Source: an uncultured Carboxylicivirga sp.
GTDB lineage: Bacteria > Bacteroidota > Bacteroidia > Bacteroidales > Marinilabiliaceae
Direction: 5' to 3'
Assembly: GCA_947491945.1 (NCBI GenBank)
Contig: CANLLN010000032.1
Location: 1-51,717 of the forward strand
Length of the DNA: 51,717 nucleotides
Shown: in pieces, positions 1 through 9,140 of the stretch
How positions within the stretch are numbered: position 1 is the first letter of the stretch
Layout of the letters: each line of letters starts with the position of its first letter
Notes under the pieces: generated by a model
What the model was told of the DNA's origin: nothing
Databases searched by the model: none
The model's input: only the letters and a program-made list of their open reading frames with translations
Translations under genes and position numbers: made by a program

Positions 1-86
1 GGGGTTTTGTTATACTTTTAAGATAGTAATAATTATCTAGATATCAAAGATATAAGTCAACTTATGAATATCCCTACTTCAATAAG

Positions 87-1463
87 TTGATGGATTTTGG
101 TGACCTGCCTTGGTATGATGAGGTACTGGAGACCGGAAGTTCAGAATTGTATAATGGGCGTGATTCACGTGAGATTGTAGTAACTAATATAATTCGTGAT
201 TTAGATACGGCAATTGAAGCCCTACCCAAAAAGCAGATTGTTTCAAGGGTGAGTAAAGATGCTGCTTTGGCTCTTAAAGCGCGCGTATGTTTGTTTGAAG
301 CAAGCTGGCGGCGTTATCATGGTGGCGGCGATGCAGAAAAGTATTTCACACTGGCCAAAAATGCGGCTGCGGAATTGATGAAGCCGGAATATGGTTACTC
401 GCTTTTTAAAGGTAGCAAGCCCGAAAAGAGCTATTACGAACTATTTATCCAAACGAGTTATAATGGTAACTCCGAGGTGATCTTGTCAAAAGAGTACGAC
501 CCTGCGCAAGCGAAGGCAAATAATGTCTCACGTCAAATGGCAACTGGAGAAATTCCTTTTGGTATATCAAAAAGTTTGGCCGATGACTATCTGTCAATTG
601 ATGGTCTACCGCTTGCCAGCAGCCCGCTGCATACTCCCGGTGAAGGTTTAATTGCCGAATTGGAGAATCGTGACCCCAGGATGCTGCAAACAATTGCAAC
701 CCCGGCCGATGGAGAGTTTACTTATTTTCTGGAAGGCAAACGTGTGGCAATAGCTAACCTTTTTAATTCTCTTAATGAGATTACGGTCAATAATGAAAAA
801 ATTGATCTGACAAAATCAGAAAATAGTAAATATAAGTGGGCAGATAAAGGCGCCTCTTCAACCGGATATCCTGTTGTTAAATTTTACAACCCCGATGAAG
901 ATCAATCAGCTCACCATCAGGGAAGTATTGATGCTCCTATATTTAGGTTTGCTGAAATCCTGCTTATTTATGCCGAAGCTTGTGCAGAGTTAGGAGATGA
1001 AGATATGCAGGCTGTTCTCGACGTAACGGTGAATAAATTAAGAGAGCGTGTGGGTTTTGATGTACCGCTTACAACAGCGCCTACTCCCGATCCGCGCCTT
1101 CAGGAAATGTATCCTAACATAGCCGGTGGCAACGCAGATCTTATTCGTGAAATTCGTCGCGAACGTAGGGTTGAAACTTTCGGAGAAGGACTTCGCTTTT
1201 ACGATATTCTGCGATGGAAAATAGGACATGTATTAAATAAAAAACGAGCTGGTTTTGTGCCGGATCCATCACTCTATTCTCCTGAAGAAATTGAGAAGCT
1301 TGAAAGTGGTCTTGGTATATTACCCAATGGTTCATTTGATGTTTATGGACAAAGAGTTACTGCTGCTCCTGACTTTACGGAGAAGAATTACCTCTTGTCA
1401 TTACCCATTAATGAAATGGCTTTGAACCCTAATTTGAGACCCAATAATCCAGGCTGGGATTAA
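87..1463 (+). CDS. SusD/RagB-family outer-membrane glycan-binding protein, N-terminus missing
   Basis: SusD-family proteins are surface lipoproteins that pair with a SusC TonB-dependent porin to capture oligosaccharides. The visible protein starts inside the family's early conserved segment (FGDLPWYD, about residues 4-11). It keeps the later SusD hallmarks: PIFRFAEILLIYAEA near the middle, IRRERRVETFGEGLRFYDILRWK, and a C-terminus of NPNLRPNNPGWD. No signal peptide or lipobox cysteine is present, and roughly the first 100-150 residues of a normal SusD are absent. The frame stays open only back to a TAA at 30-32, and all three frames carry stops in the first 50 bases. The TTG at 87 and ATG at 90 are therefore only the first possible starts, not a believable native one. 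Either the gene is broken here or the window begins at an assembly edge. Family call is confident; functionality is doubtful. Confidence 0.85.
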   Translation: MMDFGDLPWYDEVLETGSSELYNGRDSREIVVTNIIRDLDTAIEALPKKQIVSRVSKDAALALKARVCLFEASWRRYHGGGDAEKYFTLAKNAAAELMKPEYGYSLFKGSKPEKSYYELFIQTSYNGNSEVILSKEYDPAQAKANNVSRQMATGEIPFGISKSLADDYLSIDGLPLASSPLHTPGEGLIAELENRDPRMLQTIATPADGEFTYFLEGKRVAIANLFNSLNEITVNNEKIDLTKSENSKYKWADKGASSTGYPVVKFYNPDEDQSAHHQGSIDAPIFRFAEILLIYAEACAELGDEDMQAVLDVTVNKLRERVGFDVPLTTAPTPDPRLQEMYPNIAGGNADLIREIRRERRVETFGEGLRFYDILRWKIGHVLNKKRAGFVPDPSLYSPEEIEKLESGLGILPNGSFDVYGQRVTAAPDFTEKNYLLSLPINEMALNPNLRPNNPGWD

Positions 1464-1482
1464 TTGCTAACACACATATTAT

Positions 1483-1518
1483 AAAAAAGGCTCCGTCATC
1501 TGCGACGGAGCCTTTTTT
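1483..1518 (+). terminator. Rho-independent terminator after the susD-like gene
   Basis: A perfect 9-bp stem GGCTCCGTC/GACGGAGCC (1489-1497 and 1504-1512) with a 6-base loop is preceded by an A run and followed by TTTTTT. It could act in both directions. The remaining bases up to the sulfatase gene show no gene. Confidence 0.9.
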
Positions 1519-1763
1519 CATTGCAACTATTTCTGTGATATTGCGCTTTCATCGATATTTATTATGGTTTTTGAGCGGTTATTACACCGAATAGAGTTAG
1601 CCAATAAGCTGAGGTTTGAATGTGGAATAATTCAGAAATAAAAACAATCGGATTAAAAACTTCATATTAACTTAGGGGCCGGAAAGAAAACAACCAATTT
1701 TATTAACAGAAAGATGTGGTGCATTAGGCACACATCCATAATTAACCATTAAAATAATTAGTA

Positions 1764-3341
1764 ATGAAAAACAGGCTTATTCAGGCGCTGTTGGTTTTGA
1801 TGGCAGTAACGTCGTGTCAATCACCTAAGAAGGAAGTGGTAAAGAAGCCCAATATCCTTTTTATCATGACCGATGATCATGCTTATCAAACACTTAGTGC
1901 TTACGACGACCGCTTTATTAACACCCCAAACCTCGATCGTTTGGCCGACGATGGTATAACTTTTACCAATAGTTTTGTGGCCAATAGCATTTGTGGTCCT
2001 AGCCGTGCGGTGATGCTTACGGGTAAGCACAGTCATGCCAATGGCTTTGCTACTAACTCCGGTGTTTTTAACGGTCAGCAACAGACTTTCCCTAAGCTGC
2101 TGCAAAAGGATGGTTACCAAACAGCTATAATTGGTAAATGGCACCTGGGAGGAACGCCTACCGGATTTGATTATTGGAATATTCTGCCTGGGCAGGGAAG
2201 TTATTATAATCCGGATTTTATTGATATGGGCGAAAAAGTGCAGCATCAGGGTTATGTAACCGATTTGATTACTGACTTCAGTATGGACTGGATGGATAAG
2301 CGCGACAAGGACAAACCTTTCTGTCTGCTGGTACATCACAAGGCGGTTCACCGCGTATGGATGCCTGATACGGCCCATCTGGATGAGTTTAAAGATAAAT
2401 CGTATCCATTACCTGAGACTTTCTATGATGATTACAAAGGGCGTCAGGCAGCAGCTGAGCAGCACCTGAGCATTCGTAGCGATGACATGGATGTGGTTTA
2501 TGACCTGAAGATGGCCGATAAAGAGGATGAGATTAAAACCCGTTATGGAGGTTGGTACCGTACCGGTGCTCTTGCCCGTCTCGATGAGCAACAGCGTGCC
2601 CGTTGGGATGAGCACTACGATCCGATTATTGAGGATTTTAAGAAGGCTGAACTGGAAGGTAATGATCTTTACGAATGGAAGTATCAGCGTTATATGCGCG
2701 ATTATCTGGCCTGTGTGCGATCGCTGGATAACAACGTAGGACGTTTAATTGATTACATGGAGAAAGAGGGTTTGATGGATAACACACTGATTGTTTATAC
2801 ATCGGATCAAGGTTTCTACATGGGTGAGCACGGTTGGTTCGACAAGCGCTTCATCTACGAGGAGTCTCTGCGTACCCCGCTGTTGATGCACCTACCCAAG
2901 GGATACGAGCGCAATGGTAAGGTAGCCGAGATGGTACAAAATATTGACTATGCACCAACCTTTTTGGAGCTGACCGGTAACGACGTGCCTGCCGATATGC
3001 ATGGACGTTCGCTGGTGCCGCTGTTCAAGAACGAAAGCAAGGGTAAATGGCGCGATGCTATTTATTACCACTACTATGAGTTCCCCAACGAACACATGGT
3101 GAAGCGTCATTTTGGTATTCGTACAAAGCGTTATAAGCTGGTGCATTTCTACTATGACATTAGCAAATGGGAGCTATATGACCTGCAGGAAGATCCTAAC
3201 GAGATGAATAATCTCTATGATAATCCGGAGTATGCTGATAAGATTGACGAGCTTAAAGGTGGCCTGAAAACCCTGATGGAACAGTATAAGGACGAGAGAG
3301 CTTTAAAAATCCTGTCGGGTGAGTTGGTGGTCACCGAATAA
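1764..3341 (+). CDS. Sulfatase lipoprotein (S1 family, probable N-acetylglucosamine-6-sulfatase-like)
   Basis: A 525-residue type I sulfatase, which hydrolyses sulfate esters on glycans. The N-terminus is a lipoprotein signal with lipobox VTSC (Cys18), so the enzyme should be membrane-anchored and periplasmic or surface exposed. Metal-binding DD (37-38) follows NILFIMT. The formylglycine motif is CGPSR (Cys77-Arg81), so an anaerobic or aerobic maturase encoded elsewhere must convert Cys77. GKWHLGG and the C-terminal SDQGFYMGEHGWFDKR segment supply further active-site residues, and the protein ends with the usual YDLQEDPNEMNNLY. Wording around the active site resembles family S1_11 (GlcNAc-6-O-sulfatases), but substrate is inference. 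It lies 300 bp after the susD-like gene, separated by a terminator, which suggests part of a sulfated-glycan locus. Confidence 0.93.
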   Translation: MKNRLIQALLVLMAVTSCQSPKKEVVKKPNILFIMTDDHAYQTLSAYDDRFINTPNLDRLADDGITFTNSFVANSICGPSRAVMLTGKHSHANGFATNSGVFNGQQQTFPKLLQKDGYQTAIIGKWHLGGTPTGFDYWNILPGQGSYYNPDFIDMGEKVQHQGYVTDLITDFSMDWMDKRDKDKPFCLLVHHKAVHRVWMPDTAHLDEFKDKSYPLPETFYDDYKGRQAAAEQHLSIRSDDMDVVYDLKMADKEDEIKTRYGGWYRTGALARLDEQQRARWDEHYDPIIEDFKKAELEGNDLYEWKYQRYMRDYLACVRSLDNNVGRLIDYMEKEGLMDNTLIVYTSDQGFYMGEHGWFDKRFIYEESLRTPLLMHLPKGYERNGKVAEMVQNIDYAPTFLELTGNDVPADMHGRSLVPLFKNESKGKWRDAIYYHYYEFPNEHMVKRHFGIRTKRYKLVHFYYDISKWELYDLQEDPNEMNNLYDNPEYADKIDELKGGLKTLMEQYKDERALKILSGELVVTE

Positions 3342-3389
3342 CACAAAATGTGTATAGGTATCAAAGCAAATGCTTAAAAGATAGAAGAA

Positions 3390-3417
3390 GGAATGTCAAT
3401 ATTGGCATTCCTTTTTT
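3390..3417 (+). terminator. Rho-independent terminator after the sulfatase
   Basis: GGAATGTCAAT and ATTGGCATTCC (3390-3411) form a nearly perfect hairpin with one G-T pair, followed by TTTTTT at 3412-3417. Confidence 0.88.
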
Positions 3418-3438
3418 GTTTAAAATTAAGTTGTTTAT

Positions 3439-3631
3439 CAACCCTGGAGGGATGTCACAGTTAAGAGCTGACGGGGGAAATCAGCTGTAGGATAACCCAC
3501 TGAATCACGAGTGTCCATAAGTATGTTTTTTGGGGGAAGTGGTTTTAAGCCCGGAGGGCTTAAATGTTTATAGCCATGGGTTACACCCATGGCATTTATT
3601 CATCATATTACCGCAACCCCGGAGTGGGTTG
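3439..3631. repeat. Multi-hairpin REP-like intergenic repeat block (~193 bp)
   Basis: This gene-free stretch between the sulfatase and frr holds several palindromes in series. They are TTTAAGCCC-gga-GGGCTTAAA (3544-3564), GCCATGGG-ttaca-CCCATGGC (3573-3593) and CAACCC-cggagt-GGGTTG (3614-3631). A related CAACCC-tgga-GGG start lies at 3439, so the block opens with CAACCC and closes with GGGTTG. No protein-coding potential is visible. The composition resembles short palindromic intergenic elements scattered in Bacteroidota genomes. Copy number elsewhere is unknown from this window. Confidence 0.6.
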
Positions 3632-3687
3632 AATGTAAAAAGCGAACCATATAATTCCGCGAATTCCATAGGTTGAATTGCCAACAT

Positions 3688-3720
3688 AAAAAAGAGCTGC
3701 CCCAGAAAGGAACAGCTCTC
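3688..3720 (-). terminator. Rho-independent terminator of frr
   Basis: Read on the minus strand, GAGAGCTGTTCC pairs with GGGGCAGCTC and is followed by TTTTTT (complement of 3688-3693). It lies 23 bp past the frr stop codon. Confidence 0.85.
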
Positions 3721-3742
3721 GAATATTTTCAATGTGTGATTT

Positions 3743-4306
3743 TTAAACCGTCAGGATGTCTTTTTCTTTGACGATAAACATTTCATCTACCTTCTTTACA
3801 AAACCATCGGTAATTTGTTGTACTTCTGCCTCAGCATCTTTTTCCAGGTCTTCCGAGAGACCGTCTTTTTTCAGCTTCTTGAGTTCTTCATTACAATCGC
3901 GGCGTGTAGTACGGAAGCTTACTTTAGTATCTTCACAAACCGATTTGGCCTGTTTTACCAGATCTTTACGGCGTTCTTCGGTTAATGGTGGAATATTAAT
4001 GCGGATGATGTCACCGTTATTATCCGGATTTAAGCCTAGGTTAGCTGCTAAAATAGCTTTTTCGATGGCGCCAATCAACTGCTTCTCCCAGGGTTGAATG
4101 GCAATGGTGCGTGGATCCGGGGTGCTTAAGTTAGCTACTTGACTTAAGGGTGACATGCTGCCGTAGTAATCTACCAACACACCCTCTAACATTTTGGGGT
4201 TGGCCTTACCGGCGCGTATCTTACCCAGTTCGTTATCAAGGTGTTCGATGGCTTTTGTCATTCGCTCTTTGGCATCGTCCAGTATTAAATCTATCTCTTC
4301 TTGCAT
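3743..4306 (-). CDS. frr: Ribosome recycling factor
   Basis: A 187-residue protein of normal RRF length that, with EF-G, splits the post-termination ribosome in the cytoplasm. Diagnostic stretches are the N-terminal MTKAIEHLDNELGKIRAGKA, then PLSQVANLSTPDPRTIAIQPW, then DIIRINIPPLTEERRKDLVK, and the C-terminal helix LKKLKKDGLSEDLEKDAE. The gene stands alone on the minus strand here, with its own promoter-like element upstream and a terminator downstream. The usual neighbour pyrH is not in the window. Confidence 0.98.
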   Translation of the reverse strand: MQEEIDLILDDAKERMTKAIEHLDNELGKIRAGKANPKMLEGVLVDYYGSMSPLSQVANLSTPDPRTIAIQPWEKQLIGAIEKAILAANLGLNPDNNGDIIRINIPPLTEERRKDLVKQAKSVCEDTKVSFRTTRRDCNEELKKLKKDGLSEDLEKDAEAEVQQITDGFVKKVDEMFIVKEKDILTV

Positions 4307-4344
4307 GGTCAGAATATATGATTGCGTTAATCTATTCGTTTACA

Positions 4345-4374
4345 CAAAAATAGAAAACTTTACAATAAATCAAA
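4345..4374 (-). promoter_or_regulatory. Putative Bacteroides-type promoter of frr
   Basis: On the minus strand a TATTTTTG (complement of 4345-4352) matches the -7 consensus TAnnTTTG. A TTTG (complement of 4371-4374) sits 18 bp upstream as the -33 element. This would give a leader of about 30 nt before the frr start at 4306. Confidence 0.5.
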
Positions 4375-4629
4375 AACCATCTGAGCAACAGGGTGTAGGG
4401 CACGTCTAGGATGCCTTTTGTGTTGTGCTTTTATTTTTTGATTACCGGCTAAGAATGGGTTAAATTAGTTGCTTGGTTTAAGGAAGTGAAGAAAATGCTG
4501 AGGCTTTGTGAGAAATGTAAATTTTACCTAAAGTATGATAATAAGTATTAAAAATGATGTAAGTGTAATTCGTTTAAAGTAGCGGTTAATTAGAATTGAT
4601 ATAAATATAGAATTAATTCTCTAATATTA

Positions 4630-4661
4630 TTTGCCCAACGGCGCTTTCAGGCATACATTTG
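4630..4661 (+). promoter_or_regulatory. Bacteroides-type promoter of the sdh/frd operon
   Basis: TTTG at 4630-4633 and TACATTTG at 4654-4661 are separated by 20 bp, matching the primary sigma factor consensus of Bacteroidota (TTTG at -33, TAnnTTTG at -7). Transcription should start near 4668, giving a ~50-nt leader to sdhC. The rest of the 4307-4717 divergent gap is AT-rich, and I see no gene or other clear structure in it. Confidence 0.75.
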
Positions 4662-4717
4662 CAGCCTTATAGAACAAATTAGTTTTTCATATTTAAATAA
4701 TTAAAAAAGGGATTCCT

Positions 4718-5395
4718 ATGAGTACTATTTTTGGTTCCTCAATTGGAAGAAAGTTACTGATGAGCTTATCAGGACTTTTTTTGGTGGTGTTCTTAATCAT
4801 CCACCTTTCCATTAACTTACTGTTGCTTGTGCCTGATGGTGGTGAGGCGTTTAACATTGCAGCCAACTTTATGGCCATGCCATTGATCAAGTATGGATTG
4901 CAGCCTGTGTTATTTGCCGGTTTTATCGTGCATATTATTTATGCAGCCATTCTTACGGCACAAAACAACAAAGCGCGCGGTTCGGCCAAATATGCATCGG
5001 GTAACAAAACCCAGGATGTAATGTGGGCTTCGAAAAACATGTTCGTGTTAGGATTGACGGTATCAGCCTTCCTAATCGTTCACCTAATTGATTACTGGGT
5101 GCCATTGCAAATTACGCATGCCGCTCAAAAAGTAACCATTGGTGGTGTTGAAATGCACGATACTTATGCTTTGGTAAATGTGGCATTCGATGATCTATGG
5201 CGTGTGATCCTTTACGTAGTTGGTTCTTTGGGCTTAACCATTCACCTGACTCATGGTTTCTGGTCAGCTTTTCAAACGCTGGGATTAAGCAATAACATTT
5301 GGCGTAAGCGTTGGACGGTTGCCGGCATTGCATTTGCCTGGATCGTAGGGCTTGGTTTCGTTACCATTGCCGTTGTTCAGCATGTTGTTTATTAA
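4718..5395 (+). CDS. sdhC: Succinate dehydrogenase/fumarate reductase cytochrome b subunit
   Basis: A 225-residue integral membrane protein with five predicted helices (first about residues 12-38, last about 200-222) and histidines placed to ligate b-type haem, as in the single-subunit, di-haem cytochrome b558 anchors of Bacteroidota and Epsilonproteobacteria. It passes electrons between the quinone pool and the flavoprotein/iron-sulfur pair encoded directly downstream. Order C-A-B and the lack of a separate D subunit are typical of this group. Whether it works mainly as fumarate reductase or succinate dehydrogenase cannot be decided from sequence; frdC is an equally valid name. Confidence 0.93.
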   Translation: MSTIFGSSIGRKLLMSLSGLFLVVFLIIHLSINLLLLVPDGGEAFNIAANFMAMPLIKYGLQPVLFAGFIVHIIYAAILTAQNNKARGSAKYASGNKTQDVMWASKNMFVLGLTVSAFLIVHLIDYWVPLQITHAAQKVTIGGVEMHDTYALVNVAFDDLWRVILYVVGSLGLTIHLTHGFWSAFQTLGLSNNIWRKRWTVAGIAFAWIVGLGFVTIAVVQHVVY

Positions 5396-5421
5396 TCGTA
5401 ACGTCTAAAAACATCATTGAT

Positions 5422-7359
5422 ATGAAATTAGATTCAAAAATACCACAAGGCCCTGTGGCCGAGAAGTGGTCCAATTATAAGGCTAACCAAAAACTGGTTA
5501 ACCCCGCTAATAAGCGTAAGTTAGATATTATTGTAGTAGGAACCGGATTAGCAGGTGCTTCGGCGGCTGCTTCATTTGGTGAAATGGGTTTCAATGTAAA
5601 GAACTTCACCATTCAGGATTCACCACGTCGTGCGCACTCCATTGCTGCACAGGGTGGTATCAATGCTGCAAAAAACTACCCAAACGATGGTGATTCAATT
5701 CACCGTTTATTCTACGATACTGTAAAGGGTGGTGACTACCGCGCTCGTGAAGCCAACGTACACCGTTTGGCTGAAGTAAGTAACGACATTATTGACCAGT
5801 GTGTGGCGCAAGGTGTACCTTTTGCCCGTGAATATGGGGGTTTGCTGGATAACCGTTCATTCGGTGGAGCTCAGGTGAGCCGTACGTTCTACGCTAAAGG
5901 TCAGACCGGTCAGCAGCTGTTGATTGGTGCTTACCAGGCGTTGATGCGTCAGGTAAATGCCGGTACTGTTGATTTATATACTCGTACCGAGATTGTTGAC
6001 ATTGTTATGGTCGAAGGTAAGGCACGTGGTGTTATTGCCCGCGATCTGGTTACCGGAGAATTCCAGCGTCACTTTGGTCACGCAGTTGTTCTAGCTACAG
6101 GTGGTTACGGAAACGCTTTCTTCCTGTCAACCAACGCGATGGGTTCAAACGGTTCTGCCGCTATCAAAGCTTACCAGAAAGGTGCTGCTTTTGCCAACCC
6201 ATGTTTCGCCCAGATTCACCCAACTTGTATTCCTGTTCACGGTGAGTTTCAGTCGAAACTGACTTTGATGTCAGAGTCATTGCGTAATGATGGACGTATT
6301 TGGGTGCCTAAAAAGAAAGAAGATGCTGAAGCCATCCGTGCCGGTAAATTAAAACCAACACAGATTGCCGAAGAAGATCGCGATTATTATCTGGAGCGTC
6401 GTTACCCTGCCTTCGGTAACCTGGTGCCGCGTGACGTGGCGTCACGTGCTGCTAAGGAGCGTTGTGATGCCGGCTTTGGTGTGGGTAATACTGGCTTGGC
6501 AGTTTATCTTGACTTTAAATCGGCCATTGAGCGTTTAGGTGAGGATGCTATCCGTGCCCGTTACGGAAACTTATTCCAGATGTACGAAAAGATTGTTGAT
6601 GATAATCCGTATGAAACACCTATGATGATTTATCCGGCTATTCACTACACAATGGGTGGTATCTGGGTTGATTATGAATTGCAAACAACCGTTCCTGGTT
6701 TATTTGCTGCAGGTGAGGCTAACTTCTCCGACCACGGCGCTAACCGTCTAGGTGCTTCTGCTTTGATGCAGGGATTAGCTGATGGATATTTCGTTCTTCC
6801 ATATACTATTCAGAATTACTTGGCCGATGATATTTCAACACCGCGTATGACGGGTGATGAAAAAGAATTTGTTGAAGCAGAAAAGGCTGCCAAAGATAAA
6901 TTTGAGAAGCTATTGTCCATTAAAGGAAATCGTTCCGTTGACAGCATCCACAAAGAGCTGGGTCTGGTAATGTGGGATTTCGTAGGTATGGCACGTAACA
7001 AAGAAGGCTTGGAGAAGGCTATTGAGAAAATTGCGGCCATCAAAAAAGAATTCTACAGCAACTTGCGTATTCCAGGATCTGGCGAAGGCATGAATGTGGA
7101 GTTGGAGAAAGCTTCTCGTTTGGCTGATTTCATCGAGATTGGTGATTTGATGGCGCGTGATGCCTTGCACCGCGAAGAGTCTTGTGGTGGTCACTTCCGC
7201 GAAGAATATCAGACGGAAGAAGGTGAAGCACAACGTCAGGATGATAAGTTTGCTTACGCAGGATGTTGGGAGTATCAGGGTGAAGACAAAGCACCTGTTA
7301 TGCATAAAGAAGAACTGACTTTTGAAGTTGTAAAAGTTGCTCAACGTAACTACAAATAA
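5422..7359 (+). CDS. sdhA: Succinate dehydrogenase/fumarate reductase flavoprotein subunit
   Basis: A 645-residue catalytic subunit that interconverts succinate and fumarate. The FAD-binding GTGLAG lies at about residues 40-45 and the covalent-flavin histidine in [11 protein letters not shown] (His72). The substrate-binding [11 protein letters not shown] and the [19 protein letters not shown]-like segment that carries the catalytic arginine are present, as is [16 protein letters not shown]. The open frame extends upstream into sdhC, but the start at 5422 ([11 protein letters not shown]) is chosen: it lies 26 bp after the sdhC stop, and the upstream 37 codons are the sdhC tail in another frame. 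The C-terminal part contains the short capping region with [13 protein letters not shown]. Confidence 0.97.
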   Translation: MKLDSKIPQGPVAEKWSNYKANQKLVNPANKRKLDIIVVGTGLAGASAAASFGEMGFNVKNFTIQDSPRRAHSIAAQGGINAAKNYPNDGDSIHRLFYDTVKGGDYRAREANVHRLAEVSNDIIDQCVAQGVPFAREYGGLLDNRSFGGAQVSRTFYAKGQTGQQLLIGAYQALMRQVNAGTVDLYTRTEIVDIVMVEGKARGVIARDLVTGEFQRHFGHAVVLATGGYGNAFFLSTNAMGSNGSAAIKAYQKGAAFANPCFAQIHPTCIPVHGEFQSKLTLMSESLRNDGRIWVPKKKEDAEAIRAGKLKPTQIAEEDRDYYLERRYPAFGNLVPRDVASRAAKERCDAGFGVGNTGLAVYLDFKSAIERLGEDAIRARYGNLFQMYEKIVDDNPYETPMMIYPAIHYTMGGIWVDYELQTTVPGLFAAGEANFSDHGANRLGASALMQGLADGYFVLPYTIQNYLADDISTPRMTGDEKEFVEAEKAAKDKFEKLLSIKGNRSVDSIHKELGLVMWDFVGMARNKEGLEKAIEKIAAIKKEFYSNLRIPGSGEGMNVELEKASRLADFIEIGDLMARDALHREESCGGHFREEYQTEEGEAQRQDDKFAYAGCWEYQGEDKAPVMHKEELTFEVVKVAQRNYK

Positions 7360-7399
7360 TCTCGTAGGTCATTATTGTTCATAAGTTAAACAGAGAAAA

Positions 7400-8155
7400 A
7401 TGGAAAAAAATATAAGTTTGACTCTAAAGGTTTGGCGTCAGAACGGACCGAAAGAGAAAGGTCGTTTTGAAACTTACAAGTTAGAGGAAGTATCTACCGG
7501 TAGCTCGTTCCTTGAGATGATGGACATCCTGAATGAGCAGTTGATCAACGAAGGTAACGAGCCGGTTGCTTTCGATCATGATTGTCGCGAGGGTATCTGT
7601 GGTATGTGTTCGTTATACATCAACGGTCGTCCGCACGGGCCCGATGATGATGTGACCACTTGTCAGCTGCATATGCGTAAATTCAAAGATGGTGAAACCA
7701 TCACCATTGAGCCATGGCGCTCAGCTGGTTTCCCGGTAATCAAAGATTTGATTGTAAACCGTAACGCCTTTGATAGTATTATTGCCGCTGGTGGCTATAC
7801 ATCTGTAAGTACAGGTGGTGTGCCGGATGCCAATGCCATTCCAATTTCAAAGATTGATGCGGATGAGGCTATGGATGCCGCTTCTTGTATTGGTTGTGGT
7901 GCTTGTGTGGCAACGTGTAAAAATGGTTCGGCCATGTTATTTGTATCGGCTAAGGTAAGTCACCTTGCCCTGTTACCACAGGGTAAGGTAGAAGCCGCCC
8001 GTCGTGCTAAAAATATGGTGGCAAAAATGGATGAGCTGGGTTTTGGTAACTGTACCAACACTGGTGCTTGCGAGGTAGAGTGTCCTAAGGGTATATCTAT
8101 TTCGAACATCGCCCGTCTGAACCGTGAGTTCTTAAAGGCAAAACTACAGGACTAA
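7400..8155 (+). CDS. sdhB: Succinate dehydrogenase/fumarate reductase iron-sulfur subunit
   Basis: A 251-residue electron-transfer subunit. The N-terminal plant-type ferredoxin domain has [2Fe-2S] ligands in [10 protein letters not shown] (Cys62, Cys67, Cys70) and Cys88. The C-terminal domain has [11 protein letters not shown] and [14 protein letters not shown] for the other two clusters. It is the third gene of the operon, 40 bp after sdhA, and is followed by a strong terminator. Confidence 0.97.
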   Translation: MEKNISLTLKVWRQNGPKEKGRFETYKLEEVSTGSSFLEMMDILNEQLINEGNEPVAFDHDCREGICGMCSLYINGRPHGPDDDVTTCQLHMRKFKDGETITIEPWRSAGFPVIKDLIVNRNAFDSIIAAGGYTSVSTGGVPDANAIPISKIDADEAMDAASCIGCGACVATCKNGSAMLFVSAKVSHLALLPQGKVEAARRAKNMVAKMDELGFGNCTNTGACEVECPKGISISNIARLNREFLKAKLQD

Positions 8156-8182
8156 TACACCCTGGTTAGGGATATATTTGAA

Positions 8183-8213
8183 AAGAGCTGTTCTTTGGAG
8201 CAGCTCTTTTTTT
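8183..8213 (+). terminator. Rho-independent terminator of the sdh/frd operon
   Basis: AAGAGCTG (8183-8190) and CAGCTCTT (8201-8208) form the stem around TTCTTTGGAG, and a run of seven T follows (8207-8213). The stem core GAGCTG is the same as in the frr terminator. Confidence 0.9.
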
Positions 8214-8431
8214 ATGCTTCCGGTTTTTGATTATAAGAAAATAGTAACCTTTATTTAAAAAATACGTTTTTACAAACATGTGCTTCGTTATGACGAACAT
8301 CTTTGTTTCAATGACGAATCTTTTGGATAATAAAAATACTTTATAAACGTGATTACATTTAAGATGTTTGTTGGTGGTCTATATTTTTTCTATTTTTAAG
8401 TGCCAACATCACTTTTTCAACCGGAAACAAC

Positions 8432-9130
8432 ATGCCATACCGTCGTTTACCAAATACCGATCAGGCTCGTCTGCGAGCTTTAAAAGCAGCCTTGGGTAAG
8501 GGTATGCAGCTGACACCTTTTGATTTGGCCTATAGTTACAAGTTGTTTCTGGAGCTTCAGTCTTTCTTACCACAGTACGAACAAGCTATAGCGCAATATA
8601 ATTACAGCAAGGATCGACAGGCAAAATTTGGCAAGCTTTTGGGAGATCAGTTTAAAGTTACACGTTTATATGTTTCACATTTTATTCAGGTACTAAATTT
8701 TTGCATTGCCCGGGGCGAGATGAAACCTGAGGTACGGAAATATTATGGGTTTGATGTGGATGATAAGGCCGTTCCTGAATTGGGTACTGAGCAGCAATTG
8801 TTGCAAGTTGGAAAACGCGTGGTGGAAGGAGAGGAGAAGCGCAGTATGACGGGTGGTTCACGTATTTATAACCCATCGATTGCCATGGTGCGCGTCAAGT
8901 ATGAAAAGTTTTTAGAGTATTTTAACAATCATAAAAACCTGCTGGTAACCACGCAAAAGATGCACGAAAAGGTTACAGAACTTCGAGGTGTGGCTGATCG
9001 TCTTGTGCTCAATATCTGGAATGAGGTGGAAGCGCATTTCGATACTATTGAAGGTGACGATAAACGGCTGAAATGTGCCGACTATGGTATTGTTTACCTC
9101 TTGCGCAAACACGAGAAGGAACTTACCTAA
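8432..9130 (+). CDS. Conserved Bacteroidota protein of unknown function
   Basis: A 232-residue soluble protein with no signal peptide or membrane segment; I do not recognise a named domain. It begins MPYRRLPNTDQARLRALKAAL, and most of it looks alpha-helical and charged. Several helices alternate hydrophobic and basic residues (for example KFGKLLGDQFKVTRLYVSHFIQVLNF), and the tail ends KCADYGIVYLLRKHEKEL. The gene stands alone, 275 bp after sdhB with a terminator between, and runs convergent with the glycosyltransferase gene only 10 bp away. The composition matches the housekeeping neighbours rather than the AT-rich cassette to its right. Confidence 0.8.
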   Translation: MPYRRLPNTDQARLRALKAALGKGMQLTPFDLAYSYKLFLELQSFLPQYEQAIAQYNYSKDRQAKFGKLLGDQFKVTRLYVSHFIQVLNFCIARGEMKPEVRKYYGFDVDDKAVPELGTEQQLLQVGKRVVEGEEKRSMTGGSRIYNPSIAMVRVKYEKFLEYFNNHKNLLVTTQKMHEKVTELRGVADRLVLNIWNEVEAHFDTIEGDDKRLKCADYGIVYLLRKHEKELT

Positions 9131-9140
9131 GTAATCTTTA

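Noticed and set aside
3439-3631. Possible CRISPR array in the repeat block
   Set aside because: The repeats are palindromic and unequal, with no regular spacers and no cas genes nearby. The same holds for 34351-35229 and 49466-50427.
4150-4409. Small plus-strand open frames over the start of frr
   Set aside because: They are antisense shadows of frr with no family resemblance.
5311-5421. 37-codon upstream extension of sdhA
   Set aside because: It overlaps the sdhC coding region and lacks similarity to flavoprotein N-termini; the ATG at 5422 fits.
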